Assembly (NCBI GenBank): GCA_963978905.1
Contig: OZ022257.1
Location: forward strand, 12,608,509-12,672,508
Length of the DNA: 64,000 bases
Direction of reading: 5' to 3'
Source: Trichostrongylus colubriformis
Taxonomy: Eukaryota > Nematoda > Chromadorea > Rhabditida > Trichostrongylidae
The translations under genes and the position numbers were made by a program. This document shows, piece after piece, positions 59,401-64,000 of the stretch. How positions within the stretch are numbered: position 1 is the first letter of the stretch; each line of letters begins with the position of its first letter. The notes under the pieces are model-generated. The model was not told the origin of the DNA and searched no databases. It saw nothing but the letters and a program-made list of their open reading frames with translations.

Positions 59401-60690
59401 TGGGGTAGATGCAAACGGGCGAGGGATTGAGGCTACGCGATCATGATAAAGACCCAAAGCGTGCTTTTCAATGAAAGTTTTACCACAGATCATCTCCTCC
59501 GGAATAAAATGTTCGCTTACAAAGAATGTGTCTTTTCACTTCTTTCATTTTCTACTCACCTCTGGTGGTGCGTTGAAGTCGGTAAGACTGCATTCATACT
59601 CAGCGACGTGATGGCTTGGTCGTAGCAATCAAGGTTGCCGCAATGCAGCCGCACCCAGCAATACACGCTTTGTGATAACTCATCGGTTGCGCAGGCCACT
59701 CAATCAATACTTAACACGTTGGCGACATTGCGTCCCAATGCTGGGACGCACGTTTTCTGCCACGTGGGACAATGCGTCCCAATGGTGGGACGCAGCACAG
59801 AAAAGTCCTTTTTCAACTGATTTGACATCCACAAATAATTAATATTGATCATTATGCTCAAGGGTATCTAGGGTCATAGTGGTACACTTACATCTTTTCA
59901 ACAAGTTTTTTTTTTCATGTTTTGTACCATCATCCAGCACAGGTATGTTATCATCGCTGTCGATCAACAGGTGGTTAAAACTAGAATTCAGCTCTGTGAA
60001 GCTGTCGCAGGAATCCATAGTCAGTTAGGAGATTTGTGACCACTCAACTCTTAGTCAAGATATTTGTACTCGCGACACGTCAATTTTTTTAACATGCCCA
60101 TCATGTGGTTAAGCACTTCCCTACACTACCATGTAGTAATCCCTTATTCAAGTTTTCGAGGGATGTCTAAAGTTTCGCAGCGCTCACTACTTTGTAATAG
60201 CGCTCAAGGTACGCGCGGAATTCAGCGGGATTGGAAAGGTAATATCAAAAACCCCAATGCTGGGACACAATTCTCGGCATGGGCGAGCGCGCGATGTCCC
60301 ACGTGGCAGACACGTGAAAAAATGCGCGGTCGCCAACGTGTTAAATAGCCCAGATCTGCTAGAGCGCGCCAACATTTGATCTCTGGGCCTGTGTCCGGCA
60401 AAGCGAACACGTCGCCGACAAATGCAACCTAATATCAGAAAGTCTTGGTTCCTGCCTCACGTAAAGTACAATGGGAAAGTTGCTGGAATGTTTGGCTTTT
60501 CGCCAACAGTGCCAGGAAACTGGTAGAACCCATCCGCTCTAAGTTGGTGTTTCAGGTGATACTGCTTGGCTCGCTTGGTGCGTTTATCGCTTGTGTGTCC
60601 TTCCTTTTCTACGTGCTACTCAAGTTTCAAATTATCTGTCCTGAACATCCATATCCTCCCAAAGTCATATATCTGGAAGGAAAACGCTAA
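56417..60690 (+). CDS. Small single-pass membrane protein with CC/CC ectodomain, three exons
   Basis: Exons 56417-56580, 57606-57696 and 60556-60690 join in frame to 129 residues plus TAA. Residues 1-18 (MLRFLLVFVWAPTVVLSM) are a signal peptide. The ectodomain has six cysteines (WC48, QC59, C70C71, C78C79) in NCCGVHNTDCCFAIQGW, and a possible N-glycosylation site at N50. A 23-residue membrane segment (86-108, VILLGSLGAFIACVSFLFYV core) follows directly, then a short tail with CPEHPYPP. Splice sites are GTAAGA/TTTCAG and GTAAGT/TTTCAG. Type I topology is predicted. The CC..CC-before-membrane layout is seen in some nematode orphan proteins; I cannot name the family. Intron 2 contains a MITE-rich 2.9 kb with a mariner fold-back. 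Confidence 0.78.
56961..57305. mobile_element. MITE, family E, in intron 1 of the small membrane protein gene
   Basis: AGGCCACGCTCATACTTTGCG and its inverse (CGCAGAGTATAAACGCG) bound an inverted, GGCGGCGAC-rich interior. Confidence 0.7.
57705..58520. other. Intron sequence, no separate gene seen
   Basis: Part of the last intron of the small membrane protein gene. It has the GAAGTCGAGGTGTTCAGTAG block also seen near 3.13 kb and a short stretch like the 53.94-kb hairpin arm. Confidence 0.4.
58528..59206. mobile_element. Fold-back mariner derivative
   Basis: The ends TTAGGTCTATGCAGAATAAATGG and inverse are flanked by TA. The plus strand encodes TPPHPPYSPDLSLTNYHLFP and the C-terminal QCVDSNGFYFDK; the minus strand repeats the same segments in decayed form. 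Thus two inverted transposase 3' ends face each other, as at 38748-39432 but from a different mariner lineage. Confidence 0.85.
59711..60345. repeat. Inverted repeat with GGGACGCA hairpins
   Basis: AACACGTTGGCGAC near 59.71 kb is mirrored by GTCGCCAACGTGTT near 60.34 kb. The left arm also has direct copies of TGCGTCCCAATGCTGGGACGCA-like hairpins and TGCCACGTGGGAC; the right arm has CCCAATGCTGGGACA and GTCCCACGTGGCAG. Confidence 0.65.
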
Positions 60691-60960
60691 TGCTCAACTG
60701 GTCCTTCGCAAAGGAGCTATAATCGTTTATCGTGCAGCGCTATCTACCAGTGATAATGAACGGGTCGGAACTTCTGGAATCATTGTTTACCCCAATTTAT
60801 TGTGTGTGTTCCCATTATGCAATTATTTTCATCTCATAGAATTTCGATTATTTTCCGGTGTTCTAGTTTAACCAATGTTTCTTCCGTTCCTACTTGAATT
60901 ATTTGAATTCACTGTCACAACGCTGGAGCATGGCCTTTCGGGGACACTCATGCGGTTTCT

Positions 60961-61485
60961 GGAGCCGCTTTCATACACTGCGGTGCCGGCGGCAAGGCGT
61001 GTCTGCAGACTCTCTGCGTCTCCATCCGTGCCACGCTGGTCCGCTGTCTGTGCATGCAGCCACGCCTGTCGCAGGCAGGCACGCTTGCACCACCGCAGAG
61101 CAGAGGGTGGGCTCAGCGCCTGCTCATACTGGCCACTCGGGAGCGCTCCACCCCTCTTTCATTCTCTACACAAAGTCAATGTGCCATACTGCATGAATGA
61201 GAAGTGATCACGCTGCTAATAGGATGCCTAGCACTGTCAGACGACTTGTAGGACAAAAAAGGAAGTTATTTTCCGTGCCCGACTCCATGAAAGATTTCGT
61301 GGGGATGAATAAAGCCGCCTTCATACTCTGCGGTGACGACGCAGGGCGTGACTGCGTGTGTCTGCGTCTCTGCCTCTGCCCCCTTGCCTCGTTGCCTGTG
61401 TCGCCTCTGCACCTTCCCCCGTGCCACTCTGCCTCCTGCTTCTGAACGCAGCCGCGCTCAGCCGGTGGAGAGTATGAAGGCGATC
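60961..61485. mobile_element. Two family E-like MITE segments
   Basis: 60.96-61.11 kb begins GAGCCGCTTTCATACACTGCGG (other end unclear). 61314-61485 has inverted ends GCCGCCTTCATACTCTG and GAGAGTATGAAGGCGA with a CTCTGCC-rich interior. Confidence 0.6.
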
Positions 61486-61504
61486 TAAGCGTTTTCCTAC
61501 ACAC

Positions 61505-61748
61505 TTTTTACTATCGAATTGTCAGTTGTATTTCTTAGTTGCATTTTTCGGCAAACTTTTCGTGTATTTTGATGGCATATCTTTTTGCATTTTGCCGGAT
61601 TGTAATAATTACGGGTCGCAAGTCATTGGCTCACCCGAACAATGTCATAATATCCAGCTTCAACCTTATTTTGTTCGATTGCTTGATTCTAAAGTACACT
61701 GTCACTTATAACTGATTATAATTACTAGCCAGTTATGGAATAAATAAA
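61505..61748 (+). other. Possible 3' exon with poly(A) signal
   Basis: After GTATTTCTTAG (ending near 61.54 kb), two frames stay open to stops near 61.71 kb, one ending with CILPDCNNYGSQVIGSPEQC and DSKVHCHL. AATAAATAAA follows at about 61.74 kb. It could be a last exon of an unseen gene or an alternative end of the gene at 56.4-60.7 kb, but I found no donor with matching phase. Confidence 0.25.
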
Positions 61749-62194
61749 TTCTAACAGCCTGCAGTGAGAGTCAAGACCCAACAAGTCCCTGTTTTGCGCT
61801 GAAATGGATCTTTTTGAAAGCGTCATGCACCTGGCTCTTACTTGGTATCACTTATACATTTGGATGAGTGCTCGGTTCGCACTATGACTGGTTGAAGGCG
61901 TTTTGTATTCGAAGATGTTCCGGCCACTCCAAGCATTTAAACCTTGAGAGCACATTCCAAGTTTACTATGGGGGGGGGGGGGGATCCCGTTGTATCGTTA
62001 TCGGTAGTCGATCGTTTGAAAGCGGTTTCGCCTATCAGCGGAGCTCCCTCTTCGAAAAACTTGGGATGCCTCCTACCACGGGACCTCGAGGGGCAAAAAG
62101 TTGATGGTATGAGAACGCTGTACCACTGCTTATGCATCACAACCAGTTTCCGGCTTGGTTTAGCTTGAAAGTGTCATCAGTGAAATTGCAGCAA

Positions 62195-62545
62195 TCAGAA
62201 ATTCTTGAGGACCCATCGGAGTAAGTCTGAAACAGGTGGAGTCATCATCTGGTTATAAGACTGAATAGGAGGACGGGGTACTGCAAATGTTCGGTTATCC
62301 TGGCTCTTATGTATCCACAATGAATGGTTTTCAGCGAATTTCATTTCTAGAAGGTGGGGAAGGCATAGGGAAGCGCCTACATTAGCAACGGACCGTGAGT
62401 CAATTAACGGAAAAACGACGAATATCGCCTTCCTGCCGGCAATTACAGGAATCCGGTGTCGCGTAATTGTGAAACCATTAATGCTCTTCTCACATCTCCA
62501 AGATTTCAGGGTGCTACCACCTAACCCTTTGAGGAACGATATCAT
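62195..62545 (-). other. Unassigned 116-codon ORF
   Basis: ATG-started minus-strand frame beginning MISFLKGLGGSTLKSWRC and containing ITRHRIPVIAGRKAIFVVF and LCLPHLLEMKFAEN. There is no domain I recognise and no signal peptide. A CACCTGTTTCAG motif inside could be an acceptor, in which case the frame is partly intronic. It may be a transposon or gene fragment. Confidence 0.3.
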
Positions 62546-62884
62546 ATTATTTTCAAACCACCGTGTAGTTATCGGGGTATTCGTGGCGGTCTTATAATTA
62601 CTCGCTCCCGAAAAAGTAAGGGGGCCTCTCCTATGGATTTTTATACTTGGGGGGGGGGGGCATTATAGAAACTTGGGTATCGGAGGCTGTGATCCTGCCT
62701 TTTTTGCAAATTTTTCTATACATGTGAACAAGAAGCTGCAGTTACTCGTTGCAAAATTGCGATTCGCACGAACATGGGTTCGCATGTGTCATTGTGTCCA
62801 CTCTCACTTAAAGAAACCGCCTACGAAAATTTAAGGTCTTCTTCAAGTTCCATTTCCTTGAAACCTCGGCATTACATTCACATT

Positions 62885-63070
62885 ATCCATGTGCTGCTTT
62901 GCCGAACGTGGTTTTTTGGGGGATCAATCTGATTAACCGCCTGACATTTCGACCCTTTCGTCGTCTTCAGAAGCCTAAAAAGTGGCTCAGTCGTCTTCAG
63001 AAGCCTAAAAAGTGGCTCAAGTTCGCTGGCCCTTGTAGCCACCCTAACAAGAGCCCCTAGCATTTCGGAC
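62885..63070. repeat. Fragment of the 13.56-kb element
   Basis: Shares GCTTTGCCGAACG, TTTCGACCCTTTCGTCGTCT and CTAAAAAGTGGC with 13562-14042. A 33-bp piece (CAGTCGTCTTCAGAAGCC region) is tandemly duplicated at about 62.96-63.02 kb. Confidence 0.65.
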
Positions 63071-64000
63071 TTACCTATTGAATCCGTGGAGACGTCGAGA
63101 AGACGAAAGAGATTCCCAGCCGCACATTATACTAGCAGGAGTCGGTCGCGACATCCTACCACACTCAGTGGATCACGGGGTAAGTTCAGATTCTTTCTTT
63201 CCTTTAAGGGTGCCATTTAACTTCATGACGCACGGCCAGTGAGTGGTACATACCGCTCCTAATTTCTGCTAAATCGACGGATAACGGCGGAAAAGTATGA
63301 CGCGCACCTGCTTTTTGCCTTAACTTTAGCTGAGGTGGTCCACTTTCTTTGAAAAATAGACCAATGGCTAGAACTCTCAAATAGGAATCTGTGTGTGTAC
63401 GAAAAAACCATTATTCCTTGCTGGATCATCTTCATTTTGATGGAATGTGAAATTGACTCTCCAAGGCGCAAGAAAGTCGCTGTGGGCATGACGGCATCGT
63501 AAACTCTCCACTTCAGCTGTAAGTTACAGTTTGGGCACTTTTAAACAAAAAATGTCAATACATTCGACAAGTTTATGATTTTGTGATCATTTTGAACCTA
63601 TTCATGAATAGTTTAACTTGATTATAATCTGAAAGTGGCACTCAAAAAAATTTCTACCAAAATTTTACCTTTTTGGAGACGCATTCTTCCCAAAAATCGA
63701 GCATTTTGAATCGTTCAGTAGTGCTGTTCATGACCTGCGAAGAAACTCTATAGGATTTCCTCAGAGGTGGGTCGATCAAATGTTATTTGTCTCAAATCCT
63801 CCAAACGCTGTTCGTTCAATAGCCCTTTTCTGCATAAATGTCGGTCCCTGCACAAAAATGAACTGATTTGGTGACTGCAACTATACCTAATGAATAAGAA
63901 AATCCTAACTGTATTTCATAAAAAGCATTCTTAGAGCCGTTGGTTCGAGAAAACTGTATGTTTTCCATTCGCTTAAAGTCGCCCATTGAGATGAGTTCGA
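63070..64000. other. No recognised gene
   Basis: One 76-codon minus-strand ORF (63259-63489) without domains. Nothing else supported up to the window edge. Confidence 0.4.

Noticed and set aside
61208..61504. 98-codon ORF with arginine-rich stretch
   Set aside because: Lies in a family E-like MITE with inverted ends; the opposite strand is open too.

Overview
The window is nuclear DNA of a nematode, most probably a clade V strongylid (hookworm group). The evidence is small phase-consistent exons with TTTCAG-type acceptors, possible spliced-leader acceptors just before start codons, a typical nematode anionic Cys-loop receptor gene, and very dense mariner, Tc1-like and fold-back elements. Gene models here were spliced by eye; no alignment or RNA evidence was available.

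Layout. 1-6.9 kb is repeat-rich with no convincing gene. 6.89-7.80 kb (+) holds a five-exon gene for a secreted protein with eight cysteines. 7.9-28.6 kb is mostly repeats: terminal-inverted-repeat MITEs, a 2-kb palindrome at 16.7-18.7 kb interrupted by an insertion that carries two tRNA-like sequences, a decayed mariner at 18.9-19.8 kb, and a 250-bp tandem duplication at 23.3-23.8 kb. 28.6-39.7 kb (+) is a complete 15-exon Cys-loop ligand-gated anion channel gene (471 codons), with at least eight MITEs and a fold-back mariner in its introns. 40-44 kb is repeats, including a perfect 42-bp-arm palindrome. 44.19-44.85 kb (-) is a candidate small three-exon gene. 46.8-47.7 kb is a second mariner remnant. 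49.5-55.3 kb (-) holds several candidate exon groups, one with a SEA-like domain; they may belong to one gene. 56.4-60.7 kb (+) is a three-exon gene for a 129-residue single-pass membrane protein with a CC/CC ectodomain. The rest is MITEs and weakly supported ORFs.

The three best genes (secreted cysteine-rich protein, anion channel, small membrane protein) are separate units on the + strand with no operon-like spacing. The main oddities are: mariner copies reduced to fold-backs that keep the transposase C-terminus; tRNA-like SINE heads in inverted pairs; long perfect hairpins; and two candidate genes whose stop codons lie inside MITE ends.
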